DNA of 64,000 nucleotides from contig NZ_LIVT01000014.1 of the NCBI RefSeq assembly GCF_001905905.1, positions 62,001-126,000 on the forward strand, given 5' to 3'. The notes beneath the pieces are model-generated. The model was given only the letters and a program-made list of their open reading frames with translations, made no database searches and was not told where the DNA came from. The DNA comes from Streptomyces sp. CB02366 (GTDB taxonomy: Bacteria > Actinomycetota > Actinomycetes > Streptomycetales > Streptomycetaceae). Numbering within the stretch: position 1 is the first letter of the stretch; each line of letters opens with the position of its first letter. Below, in pieces: positions 16,898 through 25,873 of this stretch. A program made the translations under genes and the position numbers.

Positions 16898-18370
16898 ATG
16901 AGCAGCGAGCCCCGCCGCACCCCCGTCCGCTCCCCGGCCGTGATCGGCGTCGACGTGGCGACCGCGTCCGTCCGCGTGGCGTGCGTGGACGGACGGGGCC
17001 GGGTCCTCGCCGAGGCGCGGAACGACCTGCCGCCCCCCGTGCGCACCGCCGCGGGGACGAGCGAGCAGGACGCCCGGTCGTGGTGGCCCGCCGTGCGCTC
17101 GGCCCTGCGCCGCACCACGGCGGCACTGCCCCGGGGCGGCCGTGAGGTGGTCGCCGTCGCCGTGGCCGCCACATCCGGAACCATCGTGCCCGCCGGGATC
17201 CGCGGCGAACCGCTCGGCCCCGCCCTGATGTACGACGACCGGCGGGCCGCCGCCCTCAACGCCGAGGCCCAGCGGGCGGGCAGCGCCCGCTGGGACGCGC
17301 TCGGCCTGTCGGTGGGACCCACCGCCGCGCTCGGCAGAGCCGTGTGGTGCCTGCGGACGTACGGCTCAGCCCTGCGCCACGTCCTGCACACCCCCGAGGC
17401 CATCGGCCGCGAACTGACCGGCCACCCCGTGCCGACGGACTGGAGCCACGCCCTCAAGACCGGCTACGACGCCCGCGCCTCGGAGTGGCCGCACGAGGTC
17501 TTCGACGCCCTCGGACTCCCGCTCGCGCTGCTGCCCGAGGTACGGGCCCCCGGCGCCGAGGCCGGAACCGTCGGCCCCGGGGCGGCCGAGGCCACGGGAC
17601 TGCCCGAAGGGTGCTCCGTACGCCTCGGGATGACGGACGGGTGTGCGGGCCAGCTCGCCACCGGGGCGGTCGAGCCCGGCCGGTTCGTGGGCGTGCTCGG
17701 CACCACGTACGTCCTCAAAGGGGTCTCCGAGGAGTTGGTCCGCGACGCGAGCGGAGCCTTCTACAGCCACCGCCACCCCGACGGCTGGTGGCTGCCCGGC
17801 GGGGCGTCCAACACCGGAGGGGAGTGCCTGGCCGACACCGCCCCGGGCCGCCTGCCCGCGCTGGACGCCGCCGCGGCGGCCCGGGGCCCGGCGTCGTACG
17901 TGCGCTACCCGCTGCGCCGCGACGGCGAACGGTTCCCCTTCGTCTCCGGCGCGGCACGGGGGTTCCGACTGGGCGGTCCCCGCGACGAGGCCGACGCCCA
18001 CCGGGCCGCGATGGAAGGAGTCGCGTTCGTCGAGCGCCTGGCGCTGGAACGGGTCGAGCGCCTGGGAGTCCCGGTGCTGGGCCCCCTGCACGCCGCCGGC
18101 GGGGGCAGTCGCAGCGCCGTGTGGACGGCGATCCGGGCCACCGCCCTGGACCGCCCGGTCCGGGTCGTCGAGCGCGCCGGGACGGCGTTCGGCGCGGCTC
18201 TCCTCGCCGCGACCGGCACCCTCCACGAGAACCTCGCGGCGAGCGCCGCCGCCATGGTGAGCGGTGGCGCCCTCGTCGAACCGGTGGCGGCCGAACGCCC
18301 GGCGCTGGACGACGCGTTCGGCCGTTTCGTCGAGGAGCTGCGTGCCCGGGGCTGGCTCGACGACGGCTGA
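16898..18370 (+). CDS. FGGY-family carbohydrate kinase (pentulose kinase-like)
   Basis: A 490-aa kinase that is a distant paralog of the one at 12582. It has an N-terminal ATPase strand (VIGVDVATASVRVACVDG), a substrate-side TDGCAGQLATGAVEPG and the adenosine motif LHAAGGGSRSAVWTAIRA. The family suggests a pentulose-type substrate but the exact sugar is unknown. I chose ATG 16898 because GGAAGGA precedes it by 11 nt and the kinase fold starts soon after. It has its own operator-bearing promoter 3' of the regulator gene. Confidence 0.87.
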   Translation: MSSEPRRTPVRSPAVIGVDVATASVRVACVDGRGRVLAEARNDLPPPVRTAAGTSEQDARSWWPAVRSALRRTTAALPRGGREVVAVAVAATSGTIVPAGIRGEPLGPALMYDDRRAAALNAEAQRAGSARWDALGLSVGPTAALGRAVWCLRTYGSALRHVLHTPEAIGRELTGHPVPTDWSHALKTGYDARASEWPHEVFDALGLPLALLPEVRAPGAEAGTVGPGAAEATGLPEGCSVRLGMTDGCAGQLATGAVEPGRFVGVLGTTYVLKGVSEELVRDASGAFYSHRHPDGWWLPGGASNTGGECLADTAPGRLPALDAAAAARGPASYVRYPLRRDGERFPFVSGAARGFRLGGPRDEADAHRAAMEGVAFVERLALERVERLGVPVLGPLHAAGGGSRSAVWTAIRATALDRPVRVVERAGTAFGAALLAATGTLHENLAASAAAMVSGGALVEPVAAERPALDDAFGRFVEELRARGWLDDG

Positions 18371-18371
18371 G

Positions 18372-18403
18372 GAGCACGCCCGCCCCGCCGGGGCCGGGCG
18401 CTC
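18372..18403. terminator. Imperfect hairpin terminator after the kinase gene
   Basis: GC-rich arms at 18372-18386 and 18390-18403 pair with small bulges around a 3-nt loop, directly after the kinase stop and before the end of a convergent pseudogene. Confidence 0.45.
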
Positions 18404-18405
18404 GC

Positions 18406-18916
18406 TCAGCAGGCCGTCACCGGAGCCACCGCGAGCACATCGGTCATGGCGACGGCCCGCACCCGCTGCTTCCCCGCGTCGCCGGTGACCAGCCGCAGCG
18501 TCCTGCCCCCGGACGCCGTGAGCCTCCCGCACACAGCCCCGCCGACCGTGGTGACCTGGACGCTCTGGCCGGCGGGCCGGGCCGGGCTCTGGAACGTCGT
18601 CCACGCGACCCCCACGGAGGACGCCACGAGCAGCACCCGGCCACGAAGCAGCCGACGGCCCGGGACAGAGCGCGCTGGGAGTCCTCGGTCTCCTGCTCCG
18701 TCCACTCCTCCAGAACGGCGCCGTTGGTCACGATGTCCTCGGTACGGCGCCCGTGGCCGGCCCGCACGGCGAGCCGCAGAGGTATCCGCCGGCTTCCAGC
18801 GCCTCCCGCATCAGGCGCAGGTCCTCCCGGACGGGGTCGCCGATGGACGGGAGGGGGAACCCGGAACCGGTCTGCTCCGGCACCCTCACCAGAAGCGCGT
18901 GACGACCGCTGTTCAT
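18406..18916 (-). pseudogene. Decayed caspase-like (peptidase C14) protein gene
   Basis: Three frames must be joined to read one protein. From the ATG at 18916 the frame gives NSGRHALLVRVPEQTGSGFP, then DPVREDLRLMREALEAGGYL, which resembles the start of actinobacterial caspase-like domains. It stops at 18728. A second frame carries EDIVTNGAVLEEWTEQETED, and a third (18705 to 18406) has a hydrophobic segment VLLVASSVGVAWTTF and the tail RVRAVAMTDVLAVAPVTAC. The caspase His and Cys regions are missing. I infer a gene collapsed by internal deletion and frameshifts; sequencing error cannot explain the lost length. Confidence 0.5.
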
Positions 18917-19032
18917 CCATCCACCCCGCCGCTCGCGTTGCCCGCCCGTGCACCCATGATGAGCGGCCGGTCGGAGTCCGCACAAGCAGATCCGGACCAC
19001 CGGCCGCGCGTGCGGCGGTCGTTGACGGACCC

Positions 19033-19572
19033 TCAGCGGAAGGAGGCGGTCTCCCCGCCGGCCCGTACGGATTTCTCGAGAAGGGTGAACGACTTGGACG
19101 AGCCGTCCGGCTGGGGCTTGCCCTCCTTGACGCCGACAGCCCGGTAGCCGACGGCGAGGTAGTACGCGTTCAGACGGGCGTTGGCGGCCAGGCAGTCCAG
19201 CCGCACCAGCTCTCGCCCGGTCCCGGCCACGCGTCGTTCCGCGGCCCGCAGAAGCCGCCGCCCGGTCCCGGGCGGGACTTCCGCGTGGTCCACCATCAGC
19301 CGGTGCACATACCCGGCGGAAGAGGACCGCGGCCCCCAGGCGTCCTCGTCCTCCCACCACAACTCCCAGGCCCCGACGATGGCGTCGGCCTTCTCCGCGA
19401 GCCACAGCTCGCCGCTCTCCATGATCTTTCGGAAGGGCTCCGCATCCAGCTCACCGGGCCGCCACTGACCGGTGACGCCCCGCGCCAGCATCCAACGGGC
19501 GGCATGGTCGCGCAGGCGTACGACAGCGGGGAGATCGGTGTCGGAGGCGAGGCGGAAACGTAGATCGTTCAC
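19033..19572 (-). CDS. GNAT-family N-acetyltransferase
   Basis: A 179-aa acetyltransferase starting at GTG 19572. The acetyl-CoA site is seen as HRLMVDHAEVPPGTGRRLLR, where the usual Q/R-x-x-G-x-G/A loop reads PPGTGRRL, followed by VRLDCLAANARLNAYYLAVGY, the standard C-terminal strand-helix of the family. Substrate is unknown; small-molecule and antibiotic acetylation are both possible. It stands alone and is divergent from the secreted peptidase gene. Confidence 0.87.
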   Translation of the reverse strand: MNDLRFRLASDTDLPAVVRLRDHAARWMLARGVTGQWRPGELDAEPFRKIMESGELWLAEKADAIVGAWELWWEDEDAWGPRSSSAGYVHRLMVDHAEVPPGTGRRLLRAAERRVAGTGRELVRLDCLAANARLNAYYLAVGYRAVGVKEGKPQPDGSSKSFTLLEKSVRAGGETASFR

Positions 19573-19746
19573 GGCGTGATCCTCGCACGGAGGCCCCCCT
19601 TCCGAACCGGCCGAGCGGGAGCACCCGTCACCGCGGCGACCGTGTCGCCCCTCTCGAACGCTACCGGTCCCGCCCCCTCGTAGCTCTCCAACGCCCTTGT
19701 ATTGATAGCTACTTGGTCTGTCGCCGCAGCGCGCCTTCGCGTTAGT

Positions 19747-19758
19747 CTATGCGCATAG
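19747..19758. promoter_or_regulatory. 12-bp palindrome upstream of the M23 peptidase
   Basis: CTATGCGCATAG is a perfect palindrome 118 nt before the peptidase start, within the 303-bp space 19573-19875. It may be an operator. A moderately AT-rich patch lies just upstream (19694-19715). Nothing else was recognised in this space. Confidence 0.35.
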
Positions 19759-19875
19759 AACTTGATGAAGGCATGACATTCTCCTGTCCTTGCCCTTCGT
19801 CCGGCATGGTCACCCCCGCCATGCCTTCACTCCTGCCGGACCGGCAGGCCCTCATGTTCAGAAGGGACGTCACCC

Positions 19876-20979
19876 GTGCTCTCCAAGCTGTCCGTGAGAA
19901 CCACCGTCGCCGCCCTCGCCGTCGCCGGGCTGCTCGTCACCGCCCCCCAGGCGACGGCCGCCCTCCGCGACTCCGCCGAGCCGTCCGCCGGGGCATCGGC
20001 GAACGCCGTCCCGTCGCCCTCCTCCGGGGTCACCGTGAAGATGTCGTCCGCCGCCGCCAACGGTCTCGGCACCGCTCGGCAGGCACTGGTGGACGCCGTC
20101 TCCGCAGATGTCCTGGCCCGGTCCGACGACGCCCAGGGCCTCTCCGCGAAAGCCGCCGTCGGCAAGTTCGCCGACGAGGGCCGCAAGGTGGTCGTCGACG
20201 TCCGCACCGTCTCCAAGAACTGGGCCCGCGGAGTCGCCTACGTCGAAGCGCCCCGCACGCACCACGGCGATCCGGAGGGCTGGCTCTACATCGCCCACCG
20301 CAAGGACGGACAGTGGGTCGCGGGCCTCGAAGGCGACCGCGAGTTCGCCGACCACGTCGCCCGGTCCCCGCTGGTCGGCGAGGCGGAGCGACGCACCATG
20401 ACGGCGTACGCGCAGCGCAAGGCCACACCGCGGCAGGAGTCCTCCGTGGGGACGACGGCCGCCAACACCAACGGGCTCCTGCTGCCCTGGATGCCCGACT
20501 ACTACATGACCCTCACCGGCGGGGCGCACTCCCACACCGGCTCGACCGGCTACTGGAGCAGCCTCGACTTCGCCGGAGGCAACGCCAGCGGGCGGGTCCG
20601 TTCGTCGCGCGAGGGCACGGCGACCTCCATGTGCGGCGCCGGGGGAGGCTGGACCCGAGTCATCCACCCCGGCGGCTTCTCGACGGACTACTACCACATG
20701 TTCAACACCACGTACTACAACGGAACGTCGATCGGCCGTAGTGCCCTGCTGGGCACCATCGGTACGGACACCTGCGCCGGCGGGTCCGCGACCGGAGCCC
20801 ACGTGCACTGGAGTCTGCGCACGTACGACGCGAACTACAACGGCCAGTACACCTGGCTCAGCGGCCGTACGATCGGCGGCTGGCTCTGGTCGAACGGGTC
20901 CAGCCAGTACGCCGGGTGCGCCACCCGCCTGGGCGTCACCGCCTGCCCCGGTACGGCGATCTACAACCGCACCAGCTGA
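19876..20979 (+). CDS. Secreted M23-family metallopeptidase (LasA/beta-lytic type)
   Basis: A 367-aa exported protein. A signal peptide covers about residues 1-28 (hydrophobic core LAVAGLLVTAP, cleavage near TAA). A pro-region of about 170 residues precedes the catalytic domain, which shows the zinc ligands His about 218 and Asp about 231 (HSHTGSTGYWSSLDFAGG) and HVHW at about 308-311. This matches LasA and beta-lytic endopeptidases that cut peptidoglycan cross-bridges or glycine-rich proteins. The GTG start is preceded by GAAGGGA. Two C-terminal cysteines probably form a disulfide. Cell-wall lysis of competitors is an inference. Confidence 0.9.
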   Translation: MLSKLSVRTTVAALAVAGLLVTAPQATAALRDSAEPSAGASANAVPSPSSGVTVKMSSAAANGLGTARQALVDAVSADVLARSDDAQGLSAKAAVGKFADEGRKVVVDVRTVSKNWARGVAYVEAPRTHHGDPEGWLYIAHRKDGQWVAGLEGDREFADHVARSPLVGEAERRTMTAYAQRKATPRQESSVGTTAANTNGLLLPWMPDYYMTLTGGAHSHTGSTGYWSSLDFAGGNASGRVRSSREGTATSMCGAGGGWTRVIHPGGFSTDYYHMFNTTYYNGTSIGRSALLGTIGTDTCAGGSATGAHVHWSLRTYDANYNGQYTWLSGRTIGGWLWSNGSSQYAGCATRLGVTACPGTAIYNRTS

Positions 20980-20989
20980 CCCGCCGACC

Positions 20990-21030
20990 GCCGACTCCGG
21001 CCCGGACCGCACGTCCGGGCCGCAGTCGGC
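20990..21030. terminator. Hairpin terminator after the M23 peptidase
   Basis: Arms 20990-21007 and 21013-21030 pair over 18 bp with one mismatch and a 5-nt loop, starting 11 nt after the stop codon. Confidence 0.7.
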
Positions 21031-21120
21031 GGGCGGGTGAGGTCGAGGGCGGGGCCGAGACCGGCGGCATCGCGCCCCCCCGCCGACCGGACCAAGGCTC
21101 CCTGGAGGCGGCCCGGGAAA

Positions 21121-21164
21121 CCCCGGGCCCGCCATCGTGATTCACGGCGACGGCGGGCCCGGGG
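21121..21164. terminator. Hairpin terminator of the beta-helix gene
   Basis: Arms 21121-21137 and 21148-21164 pair over 17 bp with one mismatch and a 10-nt loop, right after the minus-strand stop at 21169. Confidence 0.7.
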
Positions 21165-21168
21165 GCGG

Positions 21169-22674
21169 TCAGAGCCCCGGGCCCTGGTAGGCGCCGCGGT
21201 TGGGCTTGGCGGTCGCGGAGACCGGATTGGCCCAGTAGTCACGGCCACCGTTGTCCGCGATGACCGCGCCGTTGCCGAGCGCGGGCGACGTGGACTTCAG
21301 CCGGTAGCCGTCCACCTCGTGGATCGAACTGCCGCCGGTGCCGGGAGCGACGAACCCGGGGTCGCCGACGATGCCGTTGGCCGTGGGCCTGGGGACGCCC
21401 TGGAAGACGTTCCACTTCCAGGCGATCCCGGACCCCGTGGGCAGCCGGGAGTCGGACGTGCCGACGAAGATGTTGTTCTCCACCACGCTCCGGGTGGGGA
21501 GCTTGACGTCGAACTTCTTGTCCACGCAGTAGAAGACGTTGTTGTACAGGTGCAGCGCCGACCGGCCGGCGCCGTTGCTGCTCATCCGGCAGTCGTTCTC
21601 GGAGATGTTGTAGCGGATGATCTGCTGAGCGCCGCCGATGGTGCCGCAGCCGTCGCAGTCGAGGAAGAAGCCGCCGATGTTGTCACGGCTGTAGTTGTAC
21701 TGGATGAGGCAGGTGCCGGTGTTGCCCCAGTCGCAGTCGAACGCCTGGCTGTCGGCGACGGACATCTTGGTGATGTCGTACACCGCGTTCTTCTGGATGG
21801 TCGGGTTGTGGTCGCCGAGGACCCAGATTCCGGCGAAGTTGCCGCCGGAGAAGGGGTATACGCCGTTGCCCACCCCGGAGGCGTCGTTGTACTGGATCAT
21901 CGGGGAGTCCGCGTAGCTGACGATGATGCCGTCGCCGCCGACGTCCTTGACGGTGTTGTGTTCGACGAGGACGCCGCCGCCCTTGCGGGCCAGGGAACCG
22001 GTACGGATCTTCAGGCCGCCGCCTCCGGTGTTGCTGACGGTGTTGTGGTGCACGTACACGTCGTTGAGCGTGGTGTTCGCCCCGGTGGCCCCGGTGACGA
22101 CGCCTCCGGACTGGACGTAGTCCTCGGTGACGGAACCGGTCTTGTCGGTCTGGCCGGCGACGCGGTCGATCACCAGGTTGCCGATGTCGAATCCGGTGTG
22201 TTCCCTGCCGTCGGTGGCGGAGACCCGCAGACCGGTGCGCCGGGCGAGAGAGGCGGCCGGGTTGGTGATCCTGAGGTGGCTGATCCTCCAGTGGTCCTGG
22301 TTGGTGAACGAGACGGTGTTCGAGGCGCCGTTGCCGTTCAGGACCGGCAGCGCGCCCGTTCCGTAGCGGGTGAGGGTGATGGGCTCGTCCGAGGTGCCGC
22401 TGCCTTTCGGGGCGAGCGCACCCGTGCAGACGGTCCCGGATGCGAAGGCCAGCGTGTCGCCCGGCCCGTAGGTCCTGCTGTTGGCCTGGGCGATGCTGTT
22501 GAAGGGGTCGGACTCGGTGCCGGCCCCGGCGGTGGGCCGGGAGCAGTCGACGAAGGTGGTGGAGCCGGCGGCCAGAGCCGGCTGGGCGGGCAGGGCGGCC
22601 GTGCCGGCGAGGGCGACGGAAGCGGCGAAGAGCAGCCGGCCGACCGCGCTCCTTCGGATGACCCTGATCTCCAT
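21169..22674 (-). CDS. Secreted right-handed parallel beta-helix protein
   Basis: A 501-aa exported protein with a signal peptide at about residues 1-36 (cleavage near ALAA). The body has repeated short strands with Asn-rich turns, for example VYVHHNTVSNTGGGGLKI, VEHNTVKDVGGDGIIV and IRYNISENDCRM, which is the ladder pattern of pectate-lyase-like beta-helices. Such proteins cut or bind polysaccharides outside the cell. ATG 22674 has GGAGG 8 nt upstream. It sits next to two regulators and a sugar transporter, which supports a role in releasing oligosaccharides; the glycan is unknown. Confidence 0.85.
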   Translation of the reverse strand: MEIRVIRRSAVGRLLFAASVALAGTAALPAQPALAAGSTTFVDCSRPTAGAGTESDPFNSIAQANSRTYGPGDTLAFASGTVCTGALAPKGSGTSDEPITLTRYGTGALPVLNGNGASNTVSFTNQDHWRISHLRITNPAASLARRTGLRVSATDGREHTGFDIGNLVIDRVAGQTDKTGSVTEDYVQSGGVVTGATGANTTLNDVYVHHNTVSNTGGGGLKIRTGSLARKGGGVLVEHNTVKDVGGDGIIVSYADSPMIQYNDASGVGNGVYPFSGGNFAGIWVLGDHNPTIQKNAVYDITKMSVADSQAFDCDWGNTGTCLIQYNYSRDNIGGFFLDCDGCGTIGGAQQIIRYNISENDCRMSSNGAGRSALHLYNNVFYCVDKKFDVKLPTRSVVENNIFVGTSDSRLPTGSGIAWKWNVFQGVPRPTANGIVGDPGFVAPGTGGSSIHEVDGYRLKSTSPALGNGAVIADNGGRDYWANPVSATAKPNRGAYQGPGL

Positions 22675-22702
22675 GCGAGTACCTCCTGGGGTGGGTGGCC
22701 TG

Positions 22703-22731
22703 AAAGTAGAGGTCACACTTGATCAGGTCAA
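22703..22731 (-). promoter_or_regulatory. Promoter of the beta-helix gene with an overlapping operator
   Basis: On the minus strand TTGACC (22731-22726) and TACTTT (22708-22703) are 17 bp apart, a good vegetative promoter about 28 nt before the start codon. The spacer begins TGATCAAG, so the inverted repeat CTTGATCAGGTCAAG overlaps the -35 element and would let a repressor block the polymerase. Confidence 0.65.
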
Positions 22732-22745
22732 GAGATTCCCATCAT

Positions 22746-22764
22746 TCAATCGATCATTGATCAA
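22746..22764. promoter_or_regulatory. GATC-rich operator upstream of the beta-helix promoter
   Basis: TCAAT-CGATC-ATTGA (22746-22760) is an inverted repeat that runs into the palindrome TTGATCAA (22757-22764). Similar sites lie before the regulator at 24338 and the transporter operon. The remaining 22765-22999 is GC-rich and no gene was seen. Confidence 0.55.
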
Positions 22765-22999
22765 ATGACCTTCCAAAGAAAGGAGATGAGCGCTTCGGCG
22801 TTCTCCTGACCGGCGGCCACGGACCTGCGGGATCCACCGCCGGGCGGTGGCGGCGGCGACGGCCGAGCGTCCTCGCACGTTCGATCGGGGCGGGCGAACG
22901 CGGGAACGGCGCCCGGCCCCGGGGGCCGGGCCGTCGGTCGGGGCGCCCGCCCCGCACGTCCACGCGGGCGGGGCACGGCGACGGCGCGTTGCGGCGGTG

Positions 23000-24055
23000 T
23001 CAGCCGGCCGTGCCGCCGCAGGACGCGCGGACGGTGAGCGTGGGCAGCAACTGCACGTGACGCACCGGCGGTGCGGAGACACGGCCCGCCATCCTGCGCA
23101 GCAGCAGGTCGACCGCTTCGGCCCCGACACCCTTCTTCGGCGGGGCGACCGCGGTCAGCGGCGGAGCGCCCAGGGCCGCGAAGACGTCGTCGTAACTGAT
23201 CACGGACAGGTCCTCGGGCACCCTGAGGCCCCGGCTCCGCAGGATCGGGAGCAGCTGGAGGGCGTCCTGGTCGTTGTGGATCAGCACCGCGTCGACTCCG
23301 CCCTCCCGCGCCCGGAGGATCCGGTCGGCGACCGCTTCGGGGTCCGCCCGCGGGCCGACGCTGTCGATCACGGGTTCCGCGGTCAAGCCGAGGAGTTCGC
23401 AACCGTCGAGGTAACCGCCGCGTACCTGGTGCGCCGTCCAGGTGTCGCCTCGGGCCACCAGGGCGACACGTCGGCGTTCGAGCGAGGAGAGGTGGCGCAG
23501 CGCGGTGAGGACGCCGTGGCGGTGGTCGGAGGAGACCGAGTCGAGTTCGGCCGCCGGGCTGTCCAGGGCGGGGCGTCGTTCCACCAGCACGGTGGGCAGA
23601 TCGAGTTCACCGGCCCACGTATGGGTGTCAGGCCGGTCCGCCGGCGTCCAGTTGGGGGCGAGGAGGAGCCCGTCGACCCCGGACCTGAGCAACTGCTCGA
23701 CCTGGTCCCTGTCGGCGCTGGCCTCGTACGAGGAGATGCCGAGGACCAGGTGGGCGCCCCTGGCGCCGGCGGCCTCCCTGGCTCCCTCGATGACGTCCCC
23801 GAAGTACTGGCCGGCCGCCGGCACGAGCAGGCCCAGAAGCGGACCGTTTGGCGGTCGGTGTCCGTCGCCACCCGCGACGGACACCGATCCGTGGGTTCTG
23901 CGGACCGCGCCGGCGTCGGCGAGGGCGGCCACGTCGCGCCGCACGGTGACGGCCGGGATGCCGAGTCGCTGCGCGAGGGACACCAGACGCACCGAGCCGA
24001 GCCTCTGCACCTCTGCGAGAATCCGGGCACGGCGTTCGTCGGCCGGGATCGACAT
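23000..24055 (-). CDS. DeoR-HTH / LacI-type sugar-binding hybrid regulator
   Basis: A 351-aa regulator. The N-terminal helix-turn-helix (ERRARILAEVQRLGSVRLVS, AQRLGIPAVTVRRDVAALAD) is of the DeoR kind, but instead of a DeoRC domain it is followed by a periplasmic-binding-like LacI/GalR sensor domain: LLGLLVPAAGQYFGDVIEGA, IHNDQDALQLLPILRSRGL and VISYDDVFAALGAPPLTAV. It should bind a sugar and regulate the adjacent secreted beta-helix and transporter genes. It is paralogous to the divergent gene at 24338. The motif PPLTAVAPPKKGVG near the end is shared by both. Confidence 0.87.
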   Translation of the reverse strand: MSIPADERRARILAEVQRLGSVRLVSLAQRLGIPAVTVRRDVAALADAGAVRRTHGSVSVAGGDGHRPPNGPLLGLLVPAAGQYFGDVIEGAREAAGARGAHLVLGISSYEASADRDQVEQLLRSGVDGLLLAPNWTPADRPDTHTWAGELDLPTVLVERRPALDSPAAELDSVSSDHRHGVLTALRHLSSLERRRVALVARGDTWTAHQVRGGYLDGCELLGLTAEPVIDSVGPRADPEAVADRILRAREGGVDAVLIHNDQDALQLLPILRSRGLRVPEDLSVISYDDVFAALGAPPLTAVAPPKKGVGAEAVDLLLRRMAGRVSAPPVRHVQLLPTLTVRASCGGTAG

Positions 24056-24262
24056 GGCATTCCCCCTGCCGGTGACCCGCCGAAGCGCTGACGGCGGCCC
24101 CGGTCGCTCGGGAATCTACCATTCGCCCGGCCGCCCCTGCCCGCCACCCGACAGGCGGTCTTCCGCCGCACGTCCCAGCCCCTCCGGGGGTTCATCGGTG
24201 AACACGGTGGCGTGCGCCCCGCCACCAGCCTTCCATGGAAGCGGCCATTCTGATCAAAATGT

Positions 24263-24286
24263 CGATCGAATGATACGGTTCGATCG
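24263..24286. promoter_or_regulatory. Inverted-repeat operator between the two hybrid regulators
   Basis: CGATCGAA (24263-24270) and TTCGATCG (24279-24286) form an 8-bp inverted repeat with an 8-nt centre, preceded by TGATCAAA at 24251-24258. It lies in the 282-bp divergent region and probably controls one or both regulator genes. Confidence 0.6.
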
Positions 24287-24337
24287 TTGGCGGGTTGGTG
24301 GCATGGTGCGATGCGAGGGGTGGAGGACGGGATGCGT

Positions 24338-25408
24338 ATGTCCGGAGAAGAGCGCCGCAGGCTCATCGTGACGATGATCAGTGAACTGGGCGGGCATGTC
24401 CGGTTGTCGGAGCTGGCCGAGCGGTTGGACATCCCCGCCGTCACGGTCCGGCGGGACGTGGTCGCCCTGGCCGATGCGGGACGCGTCGTGCGCTCCCACG
24501 GCTACGTCTCCCTCGAACACGCCTCCCCGGAGAACCCCGCAGGAAGGTACGGGGCCCCCGCGAAACAGACCGTGGGACTCCTGGTCCCGTCCGTCGGCTC
24601 GTACTTCGACGAGGTCATCGACGGCGTCCGTTCCGCTGCCGCGGAGGCCGGGATCCGCCTGGTGCTCGGCATCGCGCCGTACGGGGCGGGCGACGACCTG
24701 ACCCAGGCCGAGCAGCTGTTGGAATCGGGAGCGCAGGGGCTCCTGCTCGCCCCCGGGCTGCTCCCCGGCCTGGACCGCGAAGGCTGCGCGTGGCTGGATT
24801 CCCTGCCGGTTCCCGCCGTGCTCGTGGAGCGGCGCTCCCCAACCCTCGACGGCCCCGGCTCGCAGCTGGATTCCGTCGGATCCGACCACCGCGACGGAGT
24901 GTTCAGAGCGCTGCGGCACTTCGCCCGTCTCGGCCACGACAGCGTGCTGCTGGCCGCTCGGAGCGATTCGTGGACCGCCGAGGAGGTACGGGCGGGCTAT
25001 GTCCAGGGGGCGCGCCTGCTCGGGATGGAGCCGGCGCCGGTGCTCGACACGCTCCGGCCCGCCGGAGCGGGCCCCGACCCCACGGGCCTCGCCCGCCGGA
25101 TCGCCGACGCGGCGTCGAACGGCGCCCGGGCGGTGCTCGTCCACAACGATCAGGACGCCATCCAGCTCCCGCCCCTGCTCCGGGCGCTCGGTCTCACGGT
25201 GCCGGACGACCTCGCCCTGATCGCCTATGACGACGTGTTCGCGGCGCTGGCCGCTCCGCCGCTGACCGCGGTCGCCCCGCCGAAGCGGGCGGTCGGCGAA
25301 GCGGCGTTCGCCCTGCTGCTGCGGCGGCTCACCGGCGGCCGCGACCTGCCGGTGAGCCGTACGTCGCTGTTGCCCACCCTTCGCGTCCGCACGTCCTGCG
25401 GGGGCTGA
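24338..25408 (+). CDS. DeoR-HTH / LacI-type sugar-binding hybrid regulator (paralog)
   Basis: A 356-aa protein with the same architecture as its divergent neighbour: DeoR-like HTH (ERRRLIVTMISELGGHVRLS, AERLDIPAVTVRRDVVALAD) fused to a LacI/GalR sensor fold (VGLLVPSVGSYFDEVIDGVR, VHNDQDAIQLPPLLRALGLT, IAYDDVFAALAAPPLTAV). Two in-frame ATGs exist; the second (24338) has GGAGGA at a better distance (10 nt) and aligns with the paralog start. The pair probably arose by duplication and may read two related sugars or act together. It precedes the ABC transporter operon. Confidence 0.86.
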   Translation: MSGEERRRLIVTMISELGGHVRLSELAERLDIPAVTVRRDVVALADAGRVVRSHGYVSLEHASPENPAGRYGAPAKQTVGLLVPSVGSYFDEVIDGVRSAAAEAGIRLVLGIAPYGAGDDLTQAEQLLESGAQGLLLAPGLLPGLDREGCAWLDSLPVPAVLVERRSPTLDGPGSQLDSVGSDHRDGVFRALRHFARLGHDSVLLAARSDSWTAEEVRAGYVQGARLLGMEPAPVLDTLRPAGAGPDPTGLARRIADAASNGARAVLVHNDQDAIQLPPLLRALGLTVPDDLALIAYDDVFAALAAPPLTAVAPPKRAVGEAAFALLLRRLTGGRDLPVSRTSLLPTLRVRTSCGG

Positions 25409-25500
25409 CGCGCCTCCGTACGCCTGCGGATCCCATCGCTCCCACCGCCCGGGCGGCGGGAGGGGACCGGTCCGGGCGACGGCCGTCGCCTCCGTGCCTC

Positions 25501-25560
25501 AGTGGTCCCTGCCCCCCTGCCCCCCTATCCCCCTGCCCCTCTGACCCCCTGCCTCCTGGT
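25501..25560 (+). repeat. Imperfect C-rich tandem repeat (CCCCCTG-like units)
   Basis: About eight units of the form CCCC(C)TG/AT follow one another between the regulator gene and the transporter promoter. It is low-complexity sequence without a coding signal. Other parts of the 465-bp space 25409-25873 hold the promoter and operators listed separately. Confidence 0.5.
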
Positions 25561-25735
25561 CTCGCCGGGGCGGGGCTCTCCGAGCGGAACCCCGGCAGCT
25601 GGCTGATCATTCGTCAAAAGGTCAGGTCAAATGAACTGCTTGACATGATCGTGATCTTCGGGCCCCGACCGGTGGTTCCGGTGTCAGCGCCAGTTCGGAG
25701 GGGGTTTTCGGGGTGAAGAGCCCTGGTACGCCAAT

Positions 25736-25794
25736 TGATCGTATCGATCATTCGATCCATACATCTTGACTTCGATCACACGCATCCTCAGGAT
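25736..25794 (+). promoter_or_regulatory. Promoter and operator of the sugar ABC transporter operon
   Basis: TTGACT (25766-25771) and CAGGAT (25789-25794) are 17 bp apart, about 80 nt before the binding-protein start. The palindrome TGATCGTATCGATCA (25736-25750), followed by TTCGATC, lies just upstream of the -35 element. A further CTTGACATGATCG at 25639-25651 resembles the beta-helix promoter site. These shared sites imply one regulator for the locus. Confidence 0.55.
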
Positions 25795-25873
25795 GGCTGG
25801 CAATCGCCCCTCGGATCGCCTTCCTGGAACAAGGTCGTCCGGGCCCCGTGCCCTCCCTTTTAGGAGCCGTGCC

